64,000 bases of DNA from the NCBI RefSeq assembly GCF_031846185.1, contig NZ_JAVRIF010000001.1, forward strand, positions 372,001 through 436,000. Direction: 5' to 3'. The position numbers and the translations under genes were made by a program. Positions 1 to 8,356 of the stretch are shown here, in pieces. The DNA is from Thalassotalea_H castellviae (lineage in GTDB: Bacteria > Pseudomonadota > Gammaproteobacteria > Enterobacterales > Alteromonadaceae). The notes under the pieces are model-generated. The model did not search any database and had not been told where the DNA came from. It saw nothing but the letters and a program-made list of their open reading frames with translations. The stretch's first letter is position 1; each line of letters begins with the position of its first letter.

Positions 1-49
1 ACATCAACACAACAGCTATTACTAACCACAAAATAAGATTTTTTGCCAT
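1..49 (-). CDS. ftsH: FtsH, ATP-dependent membrane zinc protease (N-terminus only)
   Basis: Only the first 16 codons are inside the window. They read MAKNLILWLVIAVVLM, the usual gammaproteobacterial FtsH start and the beginning of its first membrane helix. The gene follows rlmE on the same strand, as in the conserved rlmE-ftsH operon, with about 100 bases between the rlmE stop and this ATG. FtsH degrades misfolded membrane proteins and regulators. The AAA+ and protease domains lie beyond the left edge. Confidence 0.85.
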   Translation of the reverse strand, partial: MAKNLILWLVIAVVLM

Positions 50-149
50 ATCGCTCAACTTAATGACCTCTTGATAAATTTAACACCTAATGAATATTGT
101 TCAAAAAACAACCCCAAAAAAGTGTCTTAAAATAATTATGTTTAATTTA

Positions 150-779
150 CTACAATTTAAAGCCTGTCGCTACTAGATAAACCTCTCTTGATCTCGCACG
201 AGACGATTGAGGCTTTCGAGTTTTAACCGTTTTAAATACTTGGCGGGTTTCTTTCATAAATTGTTCAAAGCCCTCACCTTGAAAAACTTTAACCACAAAC
301 GCACCATTTTTTTTCAATACTTGATGACACATGTCTAAAGCTAACTCTACCAAATACATGCTTCGCGCAGAATCTGCACTATCATTTCCGGTAAAGTTTG
401 CAGCCATATCAGACATCACCACATCAATATTTTTACCATTAATACGTGTTAGTAAAGCATCGAGTACAGCTTCCTCTCTAAAATCACCTTGCAGAAAATC
501 GACGCCTGCTATGGGGTCCATCCCTAAAATATCGCAGGCAACTACTTGACCACTTTCGCCCACTGCTTTCACGGCATATTCTGACCAACCACCAGGTGCT
601 GCGCCTAAGTCCACCACTTTCATACCGGGTTTGATCAATTTGTCTTTTTTATTGATTTCTTCAATTTTAAAAACAGCGCGAGAACGTAAGCCCAATTTTT
701 TGGCTTTTTTTACGTACTCGTCTTCAAAATGTTCCTGCATCCATTTTTGGCTGCTATTTGATAATTTACTTTTACTCAT
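150..779 (-). CDS. rlmE: 23S rRNA (uridine-2552-2'-O)-methyltransferase RlmE
   Basis: This 209-aa protein has the length and sequence of RlmE/FtsJ, which methylates the 2'-O of U2552 in the A-loop of 23S rRNA during late 50S assembly. The SAM-binding motif DLGAAPGGWSEYA is near residues 58-70. The catalytic region includes SDMA and VVKVFQGEG, consistent with the K-D-K-E tetrad of the family. It is transcribed toward ftsH and diverges from yhbY, an arrangement conserved in Enterobacteria and Alteromonadales. The start is the only good ATG; the intergenic space to yhbY should hold both promoters. Confidence 0.97.
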   Translation of the reverse strand: MSKSKLSNSSQKWMQEHFEDEYVKKAKKLGLRSRAVFKIEEINKKDKLIKPGMKVVDLGAAPGGWSEYAVKAVGESGQVVACDILGMDPIAGVDFLQGDFREEAVLDALLTRINGKNIDVVMSDMAANFTGNDSADSARSMYLVELALDMCHQVLKKNGAFVVKVFQGEGFEQFMKETRQVFKTVKTRKPQSSRARSREVYLVATGFKL

Positions 780-902
780 TTAGCTAACTTTTCACTTCGA
801 CTGAATAAAAATCAAACAAAGCTTTACACGTTTTATTAGTATTACAAACAAGATGAGGGTAAAATAGCGTTAATTCAAGCTAACTTGTAACGAAAATTGT
901 TA

Positions 903-1199
903 ATGAGCCTAAATAAAAAACAAATCCAGCATCTAAAAGGGCTGGCACATTCATTGAAACCTGTTGTTCTTCTTGGTAATAATGGATTAACGGAAGCGGT
1001 AGTTGCCGAAATCGACTTTGCTTTAAATCATCATGAATTAATTAAAGTAAAAATTCCAACCGATGATAGAGAAACCAAAGGATTAATTGTTGACGCAATT
1101 TGTCGTGAAACTGAATCCACGAAAGTACAAGTGATTGGTAAAACTTTAGTTATTTATCGCCAGTCGCCGGAACAGAAAATTCGTATTCCAAAACTATAA
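903..1199 (+). CDS. yhbY: YhbY, CRM-domain ribosome assembly RNA-binding protein
   Basis: A 98-aa single-domain CRS1-YhbY (CRM) protein that binds pre-50S particles. It begins MSLNKKQIQHLKGLAHSLKP and keeps the family pattern LLGNNGLTEAVVAEID and the basic C-terminus. I start it at the ATG at 903. A TTG six bases upstream is in frame but only adds ML. It diverges from rlmE, a conserved pairing of two large-subunit assembly factors. A strong bidirectional terminator follows. Confidence 0.95.
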   Translation: MSLNKKQIQHLKGLAHSLKPVVLLGNNGLTEAVVAEIDFALNHHELIKVKIPTDDRETKGLIVDAICRETESTKVQVIGKTLVIYRQSPEQKIRIPKL

Positions 1200-1244
1200 C
1201 GTTAACCTAAATCGATAACGTTTAAAGTTCAGTTAAAAAATGAA

Positions 1245-1279
1245 AAAAGCCAAGTAGTTTATTTACTACTTGGCTTTTT
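1245..1279. terminator. bidirectional factor-independent terminator
   Basis: AAAAGCCAAGTAG and CTACTTGGCTTTTT form a long stem around a short AT loop. There is a T-run on the plus strand, and the upstream A-run gives a T-run on the minus strand. It sits between the convergent yhbY and the DUF3192 lipoprotein gene, so it probably serves both. Confidence 0.85.
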
Positions 1280-1326
1280 ATTTTGCTTCATTAATATCGT
1301 TTTTAATGCACTAATATTTTTGCCTA

Positions 1327-1707
1327 TTAACGAGAAATGTTTCGTGAAAAGTCACCACCCTGACCAGTTTCAACAAGCTCTCCATTGACAAAATATAAAT
1401 AAGTACATTCGTCACGTGTTGTTAAACCATCTTTATGAATACGATTAGTACGATAAAATAAAACGCGTATTGCGTTACCATCTTTTTCATAAGTTTCATT
1501 AAAATCAGCAACACCAAGACGGTTAGTTACATCAATAATGCTAGAGTTTAAAGCAATGCGGCTGATTTTTTTTCTGTTAGTATATTCTCGATTTTCATAA
1601 TCACTCGACATATTGTATCCATCGTCACCACCAACAGACACAACACAGCCAGTTAATGATAAGGTTAACGGAGCAGCAATAATTAACGCTAAAATAGATT
1701 TTTTCAT
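1327..1707 (-). CDS. DUF3192 lipoprotein (paralogue 1)
   Basis: A 126-aa protein with a lipoprotein signal: a basic N-terminus, a hydrophobic stretch and the lipobox LTGC at residues 18-21. The mature part carries the DUF3192 pattern: NRKKISRIALNSSIIDV, RLGVADFNE, RVLFYRTNRIHKDGLTTRDECTYLYFVNGELV. The fold may resemble BamE/SmpA-type small envelope proteins, which share a G-x-s/t...V...lG.P/A layout, but this is inference. Function is unknown. A second DUF3192 gene lies at 7798. It is probably monocistronic and shares a terminator with yhbY. Confidence 0.85.
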   Translation of the reverse strand: MKKSILALIIAAPLTLSLTGCVVSVGGDDGYNMSSDYENREYTNRKKISRIALNSSIIDVTNRLGVADFNETYEKDGNAIRVLFYRTNRIHKDGLTTRDECTYLYFVNGELVETGQGGDFSRNISR

Positions 1708-1890
1708 GTTTTATACTCTTTTGTTCAAATTATTATTGTGAATTTTGAATAAGTAGTAGCAAAAGTCACTCCAAAAAACATAAGTTATTGATTAAAAATA
1801 ATTTTATTAAAAAAGTGTGTAATTCAACTAACACTTACTCTAATTTTTTCGCTAAAATATAGTTTTTTTAACGAAGATAAAGTTATCAAT

Positions 1891-2199
1891 ATGACCATCA
1901 ATGATGAGATTTTAGCCATTGCTAACCAGCTTGCGAACCAAGGTAAGAAACCGACAGTAGCACTAATAAAAACAAGACTTTCACAGCCCGTTCCTTTACC
2001 TCAATTGATTGCTACTTTGAAAACTTGGCAACATGAGCCCAGTTTTACCGAAATCAATACTGTTGAAACGGCAGCTATTAAGGATGAACCAAAAAATAAT
2101 GACGCGTTAACGGAAATAATTAATCAGGCGATAACACCATTAAAAGATGAAATTAACTCGTTGAAATTAATGATTGAGCAATTAATCAATAAAAGTTAA
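1891..2199 (+). CDS. small helical protein with KfrA-like N-terminus and C-terminal coiled coil
   Basis: A 102-aa protein. Residues 5-45 (ILAIANQLANQGKKPTVALIKTRLS) resemble the helix-turn-helix start of KfrA-type DNA-binding proteins. The last 35 residues (ITPLKDEINSLKLMIEQLIN) are a predicted coiled coil. This suggests a small oligomeric DNA-binding protein, but I cannot name it. The gene overlaps the end of syd by 4 bases tail to tail, so the two share stop-codon bases and no terminator separates them. The homology is inferred from pattern, so the functional call is weak. Confidence 0.6.
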   Translation: MTINDEILAIANQLANQGKKPTVALIKTRLSQPVPLPQLIATLKTWQHEPSFTEINTVETAAIKDEPKNNDALTEIINQAITPLKDEINSLKLMIEQLINKS

Positions 2200-2774
2200 T
2201 CAGTTTCTGGCTCAATATAAATATCAGGTTGTAAACTCGCGATAAAGTCTGTTAATGAATCGGCAATTTTTTTATGTGGTTTACAACCAACTCTTTCTGC
2301 CCATACTTCACCACTTTCATTTTCTACAGTGAGCATAATATTGTCATCATCGGTTACAGCAAAAAATAAGGTTACTGTTTGTTTGAGCTTCTGCTTCATT
2401 AAAACGTGACCAATGAGGTTTTCTTGCAAACGAGCAAAGTCATCTTCACTCCAAGCAAATAACAATTGTAAATGCCCTTCAGAACAACTTGCAGGAATAT
2501 TTTCACTAAATATGGTGGTAAAATAATGAACAATAGAAGGATGAATCACGAGATCAAGCGCATCCTCTAAATTTGCAAAAGACAATGCTGGTTGCATTTC
2601 AACTGGCTGCCAGCACATCAATTTTTCATCAAACTTATTTTGTAAACAGGGCGAGGGCCACTGTTCATCATGCTCGACTAAAGGTAAATGCTGGAGTTTC
2701 TCTTGATATTGTTCAACATAGCGTTGACTAAAGGTAAGTATATTTGCTGTTAATTGTGTGTCGGTTGTTTTCAT
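2196..2774 (-). CDS. syd: Syd, SecY-interacting protein
   Basis: A 192-aa protein close in length to E. coli Syd (181 aa). Shared blocks include FSQRYVEQYQE, PSPC, CWQPV, LDLVIHPSIVHYFTTIF and the strongly conserved WSEDDFARLQENLIGH. Syd is a peripheral inner-membrane protein that binds SecY and is thought to remove defective translocons. It diverges from queF (63 bases apart), a common gammaproteobacterial arrangement, and overlaps its convergent neighbour by 4 bases. Confidence 0.95.
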   Translation of the reverse strand: MKTTDTQLTANILTFSQRYVEQYQEKLQHLPLVEHDEQWPSPCLQNKFDEKLMCWQPVEMQPALSFANLEDALDLVIHPSIVHYFTTIFSENIPASCSEGHLQLLFAWSEDDFARLQENLIGHVLMKQKLKQTVTLFFAVTDDDNIMLTVENESGEVWAERVGCKPHKKIADSLTDFIASLQPDIYIEPETD

Positions 2775-2837
2775 CTAATGAATAATTCCTATAAAATAAA
2801 TATTGCAGCGAAAATTACTTAGCGAACCATCACTATC

Positions 2838-3683
2838 ATGAGCCATTATAACAACGCATCCGAGTTAGATAAATTAACTTTAGGCAAAACTACCCAGTAC
2901 ATTAGTCAATACCAACCTTCATTACTACAAGGTGTTCCCCGTAGTTTAAATCGAGAAGCGTTAAATTTAACACCAGAAGACCTACCCTTTCACGGAGAAG
3001 ACATTTGGTATGGCTATGAATTATCTTGGCTAAATAAAAAAGGTAAACCCGTTGTTGCCGTTGCAGAATTTAGGTTTCCGTGTACAAGCCCTAATATTGT
3101 TGAGTCAAAATCTTTTAAACTATATCTGAACAGCTTTAACCAATCAAAATTTGCCGATATAAATGCGGTGCAAACTGTGCTTTGCCAAGATTTGTCAAAA
3201 ACGTCTGGCGCTCAAGCTCAGGTAAAATTATTTAAAGTGGACAATTGTGCACCGTTAGAAATTAATCACTTATCTGCTCAATGTATTGATGAACTTGACA
3301 TCGCAATAAACGAATATACCTTGAACCGTCAACATCTATCAGTAGAAACTGACGAGAAAATGGTTGATGAACTTTTGGTATCTCATTTATTAAAATCAAA
3401 TTGCTTGATCACCAACCAACCCGATTGGGCAAGTATTTATATTAAGTATTCAGGTAATAAAATCAATCATAAATCATTGCTGAAATATCTAATTTCGTTT
3501 CGCCAACATAACGAATTTCATGAGCAATGTGTGGAACGTATATTTTGTGATATCCAACACTTTTGCCAACCAGAAAAACTCACGGTTTATGCAAGGTATA
3601 CTCGCAGAGGTGGTTTAGATATTAACCCGTTTAGAAGCACTGAAGTCGGCACTGCCCCACTTGCTAGAACATTAAGACAGTAA
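2838..3683 (+). CDS. queF: NADPH-dependent 7-cyano-7-deazaguanine reductase QueF
   Basis: A 281-aa long-form (YqcD-type) QueF, which reduces preQ0 to preQ1 in queuosine synthesis. As expected for the two-domain form, the QueF signature ESKSFKLYLNS is in the N-terminal half (residues 89-99). The thioimide-forming cysteine is in the C-terminal half: C189 in SNCLITNQPDWAS, next to E. coli C190. The C-terminus ends in the usual R-R-G-G-L-D-I-N-P block. It is monocistronic and divergent from syd. Confidence 0.97.
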   Translation: MSHYNNASELDKLTLGKTTQYISQYQPSLLQGVPRSLNREALNLTPEDLPFHGEDIWYGYELSWLNKKGKPVVAVAEFRFPCTSPNIVESKSFKLYLNSFNQSKFADINAVQTVLCQDLSKTSGAQAQVKLFKVDNCAPLEINHLSAQCIDELDIAINEYTLNRQHLSVETDEKMVDELLVSHLLKSNCLITNQPDWASIYIKYSGNKINHKSLLKYLISFRQHNEFHEQCVERIFCDIQHFCQPEKLTVYARYTRRGGLDINPFRSTEVGTAPLARTLRQ

Positions 3684-3882
3684 TCTTTGATCTAACAACA
3701 TTAATTAACTAAAATTTTATTAAATTGTTTTTTCTCCGCATACTAATGCTGACTTTTTTAATATCTGCGTATATTATTAATAAACAAATAATTATTTTTA
3801 CACTTTTGTATTTTAAACTCGAACAGTTGAATACTAAAAACTAGATAATCTGTACTCATCATAATAAAGGATATGATTCTTC

Positions 3883-5478
3883 ATGAGCGGTAATTCAACG
3901 GTCGATAAAGAAATAGCAGCACTTAAGAAAAAGCTCGATGCAGCTATTGAATCTCGTAGTATTATCGATGATGAATTTAAATTACAAACGACACTATTTA
4001 CCGAGTTCATCATTAAACTAAGTCAAGCAACTAAAGGCATTGACTTATCCTTGGATAATAAACTAGCAAAATTACGATCATTATTTACCAAATCGGCGCC
4101 GATTGCCGATGTACAAAAATTAGTTAAGGAAATAACCTTACTTCTGCAAAAATTTTCGATAAAGAAAGAGCAAGAAATAGCTAAATTACAAAGTGAATTT
4201 AATTTAGCCGGACAAGCGCTTCAAAAAGTAAATGGCTTACCTGAAAATTTAAGAAGACAATTACGTACTCTGTTAAAAGATAATGAAGAAACAAAGGAAG
4301 CATTGGCACAATATATTCCTTTAATGAGTCAATTAGTAAATTTTTATCAAACCGCCTTAAAAAAAGGCAATGTGACTGATAACGCAGAAGGATTACTAAG
4401 TCAGCAAAATAGTAATAGAAGTGAAAAAACGGTTACAAAACCAGATCATAAAGTCATCGAAAGATTTACTGAGTTGTTATCAAAAATCAATGTTTCTCGA
4501 CAATACCAAAATCAATTATTAAAAATAAAGTCTGAATTAAAAGATGATATGCCTAATGAAAAATTATTTAATAGTTTTTTAGCGGCTTTCGACGTCATTA
4601 GTCATGATTTACAGCACGAAAGAAATACCGCAAAAGTGTTTTTATCGACGTTAAGTGAAACCCTTTCAACCATTCAGACTGCAGTAAAAAGTACCATTTC
4701 AACACAAGATAAATGTAATAAAAGACATCAAAAACTCAATACGCAACTCCAAAACCAAATTACCGACATGGCGAGTGGATTAGACCAAGCGAATTCATTG
4801 GTTGATATAAAAGTAGATATCAGCGGAAAGCTAAAAGCTATAGCGAATACGCTCGACGAAAAAACCTCACTTGAGAGCACGTTACAAGTAGAGCTTGAAA
4901 AGAAACTTGTTGAAATGCAAACAAAAATTGAAACACTTGAAGAGCAAAGCATCACCTTTGAGAAACGTATTCAAGAACAACAAGCCAAAAGTTTACAAGA
5001 TGCATTAACAAAACTAAATAATAGGGCTGCTTTTGATGAGTACTTTGCTAAAGAAACAGTAAGATACCAACACAACGGCGGCTTGTTAGCAATCGCCATT
5101 GCAGATCTCGATGACTTTAAACGAATTAATGATACTTATGGTCATACTGCCGGGGATAAAACCTTACAAGTGCTTGCAAGCACATTCAAAAAGAACCTAG
5201 CTGGCGATGCTTTTATTGCTCGTTATGGTGGAGAAGAATTTGTTTTTATTTTTAGAGGTTTCGATAAAGCTGAAATTATAAGTAAACTCAATGCCTTAAA
5301 AGTTAATATTGCGAGACTGCCTTTTAAGTTTAAAAATAACAAAGTCTCAATGACTTTATCTGTTGGTGTCACTCACATTAAAACAGATGACAATGTTCAT
5401 ATAGCTTTTGAAAGAGCTGATACCGCACTTTATAAAGCCAAAGAAGAAGGAAAAAATAGAGTTATTTATATTCAGTAA
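3883..5478 (+). CDS. GGDEF-domain diguanylate cyclase with long coiled-coil N-terminus
   Basis: A 531-aa soluble protein. Residues 1-365 are almost entirely helical and charged, with heptad-rich stretches (3-25, 90-120, 270-365), and no membrane segment is seen. Residues 368-531 form a GGDEF domain with an intact GGEEF at 449-453, DLDDFKRINDTYGH for metal and GTP binding, and LSVGVT and ALYKAKEEGKNR motifs, so it should make c-di-GMP. The RxxD inhibitory site normally just upstream of the signature is absent: alanines occupy both the R and D positions. It lies 30 bases upstream of ppnN in the same direction and may be co-transcribed with it. The input sensed by the N-terminus is unknown. Confidence 0.9.
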   Translation: MSGNSTVDKEIAALKKKLDAAIESRSIIDDEFKLQTTLFTEFIIKLSQATKGIDLSLDNKLAKLRSLFTKSAPIADVQKLVKEITLLLQKFSIKKEQEIAKLQSEFNLAGQALQKVNGLPENLRRQLRTLLKDNEETKEALAQYIPLMSQLVNFYQTALKKGNVTDNAEGLLSQQNSNRSEKTVTKPDHKVIERFTELLSKINVSRQYQNQLLKIKSELKDDMPNEKLFNSFLAAFDVISHDLQHERNTAKVFLSTLSETLSTIQTAVKSTISTQDKCNKRHQKLNTQLQNQITDMASGLDQANSLVDIKVDISGKLKAIANTLDEKTSLESTLQVELEKKLVEMQTKIETLEEQSITFEKRIQEQQAKSLQDALTKLNNRAAFDEYFAKETVRYQHNGGLLAIAIADLDDFKRINDTYGHTAGDKTLQVLASTFKKNLAGDAFIARYGGEEFVFIFRGFDKAEIISKLNALKVNIARLPFKFKNNKVSMTLSVGVTHIKTDDNVHIAFERADTALYKAKEEGKNRVIYIQ

Positions 5479-5508
5479 GCTTATATAGAGTCATTAAAGG
5501 AGTAATAA

Positions 5509-6858
5509 ATGCATACACATTTAGACCCAGTTGGGAATATGAAGTTACTTTCTCCTATTGAAGTAGCACAACTTCAACAATCGGCATCAAGTAAGTTATA
5601 TAACCTCTATAGAAATTGTTCCCTCGCAGTGCTAAATTCTGGTAGCCACACTGACAACGCAGAAGTTATTTACCAGAAATTTCAAGATTTTAATATCGAA
5701 GTATTACGCCGTGAACGCGGGGCAAAAATTTCACTTGAAAACCCTCCTGAACATGCCTTTGTTGATGGAAAGATAATTCTTGGCATTCAAGAACATTTAT
5801 CCGCAGTATTAAGAGATATTTTATTTACCAGCCAACGATATAAAAATATATCACCTGACAACGAAAACATTACTCATATCACCTTTGATATATTAAGAAA
5901 TGCTAATGTCATTATCCCTGACAGCGAGCCAAATTTAGTTACCTGTTGGGGCGGTCATTCTATCAATCAAACTGAATATCGTTATACCAAAGAAGTGGGT
6001 TATCAATTAGGGCTTCGTGGCTTTAATATATGTACAGGATGTGGGCCTGGAGCCATGAAAGGCCCAATGAAAGGTGCGACAATTGGCCATGCAAAGCAAC
6101 GCAATAATCATGGCAGATATATAGGGTTAACCGAGCCAAGCATCATAGCTGCAGAGCCACCTAATCCTATTGTTAATGAATTAGTGATTATGCCTGATAT
6201 CGAAAAACGTCTTGAAGCTTTTGTGCGAATATCTCATGGCATTATTATTTTTCCAGGGGGTGCAGGTACGGCAGAAGAGTTACTTTACATTTTAGGCATT
6301 ATGCTTAACTCAAAAAATCAAGATCAAAAACTCCCTATTATCTTAACCGGCCCTGCCTCAAGTGCCGCCTACTTTGAAAAAATAGATGCGTTTATTGGTG
6401 CAACCTTAGGCGAAAAAGCACAAAATTTATATCAAATTATTGTCGATGATGCGGAAAACGTCGCTAAAAGCATGAAATCAGGATTGAACGACGTACTCTC
6501 TCATCGCAAGCAAACTGGCGATGCTTATCACTTTAACTGGTCTCTAGTGATTGAAAATGACTTTCAACAACCATTTGAGCCAACACATAAAAATATGGCT
6601 AAAAATAAAATCAGTTATGATTTGGATATTGCTACCTTAGCAGCAAATTTACGACGAGTATTCTCCGGTATCGTTGCGGGTAACGTGAAATCAGATGGCA
6701 TCAAAGAAATCAGAGAGCATGGCCCTTTTCAAATCACCGGAGATAGTCGTATTATGTCGTTAATGGATGAGCTACTTAATTCCTTTGTTGAGCAACAACG
6801 GATGAAATTACCGGGTACTGAATATATTCCGTGCTATCAAGTCATTAGGGAAAAATAA
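5509..6858 (+). CDS. ppnN: PpnN (YgdH), nucleotide 5'-monophosphate nucleosidase
   Basis: A 449-aa protein colinear with E. coli PpnN (454 aa). It hydrolyses purine and pyrimidine nucleoside monophosphates to base and ribose-5-phosphate and is allosterically activated by (p)ppGpp in E. coli. The Rossmann-like LOG domain carries CTGCGPGAMKGPMKG and the phosphate loop FPGGAGTAEELLYI. The conserved MPDIEKRLEAFVRISHGI and the C-terminal PGTEYIPCYQV are also present. An AGGAG-type ribosome site precedes the ATG. It abuts xni with no spacing. Confidence 0.97.
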   Translation: MHTHLDPVGNMKLLSPIEVAQLQQSASSKLYNLYRNCSLAVLNSGSHTDNAEVIYQKFQDFNIEVLRRERGAKISLENPPEHAFVDGKIILGIQEHLSAVLRDILFTSQRYKNISPDNENITHITFDILRNANVIIPDSEPNLVTCWGGHSINQTEYRYTKEVGYQLGLRGFNICTGCGPGAMKGPMKGATIGHAKQRNNHGRYIGLTEPSIIAAEPPNPIVNELVIMPDIEKRLEAFVRISHGIIIFPGGAGTAEELLYILGIMLNSKNQDQKLPIILTGPASSAAYFEKIDAFIGATLGEKAQNLYQIIVDDAENVAKSMKSGLNDVLSHRKQTGDAYHFNWSLVIENDFQQPFEPTHKNMAKNKISYDLDIATLAANLRRVFSGIVAGNVKSDGIKEIREHGPFQITGDSRIMSLMDELLNSFVEQQRMKLPGTEYIPCYQVIREK

Positions 6859-7671
6859 ATGTCAGTACATGTAGTATTAATTGACGCTTTAAATTTAATT
6901 AGGCGAATTTATGCGGTACAGGAACGTCCTTTTTTAATGAACAATGAGTTAGCAGACAATACTAAACAACAAGTCTTATTTAACACTCAGCAAGCTTGTA
7001 GCCAAGCACTAAGTAAAATACTTGAATTACAACAGCCCACTCATGCTCTTGCAGTTTTTGACAGTATAAAACCTTGTTGGCGATACGCTCTTTATCCTGA
7101 TTATAAAAAAGGTAGAAAGAAGATGCCTGCGCATTTAGCGGATAAATTAATCGATATCCAAGATGCATTTATGGAGCAAAATGTTGACTCATTAATTTCA
7201 GAAGAAGATGAAGCTGATGATTTAATTGCCACTTTAGCAATAAAGGTTGCACTTCGCGGACAAAAAGTGACCATTATTTCAACAGATAAGTGTTTTCTTT
7301 CATTATTGAATCAAAACATAGAAGTATACGATTACTTTAATCGTCGATATCTCGACCATCACTACGTCAAAGAAAAGTTTGATGTACGAGCCGACCAATT
7401 ATTAGATTTATGGACCTTAACGGGGGACTCTACTAATAAAATTCCTGGGGTCGCGGGAATTGGCCAAGTGATCGCGTCAACCTTATTAAACCAATACGGT
7501 TCATTAAATGCGATTTTAGTCGCCAATGATTTGAAAAGTAGCATTAATGAAAAGCTCAAAAAACATACCGAACAAATTGAATTAAGTAAAAAACTGCTTC
7601 AATTAAAACAAGACATCCCTTTAGGGTTTAATTTAAAAGACATTCGATTAACCGAAATGAGCCATAGTTAA
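6859..7671 (+). CDS. xni: Xni (exonuclease IX), flap endonuclease
   Basis: A 270-aa member of the 5'-3' exonuclease/flap-endonuclease family, similar to the nuclease domain of DNA polymerase I. Seen are LIDALNLIRRIYA (first metal Asp), the arch region AVFDSIKPCWRYALYPDYKKGRKKMP, the acidic cluster EEDEADD, and the helix-hairpin-helix VAGIGQVIASTLL. The ATG directly follows the ppnN stop codon, so translation is probably coupled. The protein is slightly longer than E. coli Xni (251 aa). ppnN and xni also lie near each other in E. coli. Confidence 0.95.
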   Translation: MSVHVVLIDALNLIRRIYAVQERPFLMNNELADNTKQQVLFNTQQACSQALSKILELQQPTHALAVFDSIKPCWRYALYPDYKKGRKKMPAHLADKLIDIQDAFMEQNVDSLISEEDEADDLIATLAIKVALRGQKVTIISTDKCFLSLLNQNIEVYDYFNRRYLDHHYVKEKFDVRADQLLDLWTLTGDSTNKIPGVAGIGQVIASTLLNQYGSLNAILVANDLKSSINEKLKKHTEQIELSKKLLQLKQDIPLGFNLKDIRLTEMSHS

Positions 7672-7797
7672 AAGCAACGGCTGTTTTCACAAAAATAAGT
7701 AAATAACAGCTTTAATCGTTAAAAACTTCCAATCATTTTCGCATATCGTTATGCTATACAAAATTTTTACATTGAATCCGCTCATTTAAAGGTTAAC

Positions 7798-8244
7798 ATG
7801 AACAAAAAAGTCATTTCGCGCATCTTATTAGCATTAGCTGCATACGGCGTATTTGTCGTACTTGTAGTAAGTTTTTATGATGACAGCCCAGCGAATATGC
7901 AGTGGGAAGATAGGGAAGCCTATAACAGACAATTTATTAGTAAATTAAAGTTAGGCGAATTCACCTTTGACCAAGCACTTGAAAAGCTAGGAAGTCCAGA
8001 TATTACTGAAGCGAAAAAATCGAAAGACACTAACTATCAAGTCTTATTTTATCGTACTCAACATGTAAAATCAGATGGAATAACAACGCAAGATGAATGT
8101 ACCTACTTGTTGTTTGTTAATGACCAACTTGCAGAGTACGCAAAAGCCGAGCATTACAAAGGGTTGGATGACGTTATCACCGAATATTCGATTAAGCACT
8201 CATTAGAAAGCCAAGTAAAACATTTAGACAGTATTGCCAATTAA
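7798..8244 (+). CDS. DUF3192 protein (paralogue 2), membrane-anchored
   Basis: A 148-aa protein with an N-terminal hydrophobic segment (residues 8-26, ILLALAAYGVFVVLVVSFY) and no lipobox, so probably a single-pass inner-membrane protein facing the periplasm. The DUF3192 core is clear: NRQFISKLKLGEFTFDQALEKLGSPDITEA and QVLFYRTQHVKSDGITTQDECTYLLFVNDQL. It is closely related to the lipoprotein at 1327 but anchored differently and about 20 residues longer. Function is unknown. A terminator shared with rlmM follows. Confidence 0.85.
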   Translation: MNKKVISRILLALAAYGVFVVLVVSFYDDSPANMQWEDREAYNRQFISKLKLGEFTFDQALEKLGSPDITEAKKSKDTNYQVLFYRTQHVKSDGITTQDECTYLLFVNDQLAEYAKAEHYKGLDDVITEYSIKHSLESQVKHLDSIAN

Positions 8245-8292
8245 CCTGTTTAGCACGGGTAAATATTGTAAACAAACTTATACAATCGAAAC

Positions 8293-8323
8293 AAAAAAAG
8301 AGCAATACATTGCTCTTTTTTTG
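8293..8323. terminator. bidirectional terminator
   Basis: AAAAAGAGCAAT and ATTGCTCTTTTTTT form a hairpin with A-run and T-run on opposite sides. It lies between the convergent DUF3192 gene and rlmM. Confidence 0.85.
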
Positions 8324-8356
8324 TGTTCACAATTCTCAATAGAAGAGAGTGGTTTG

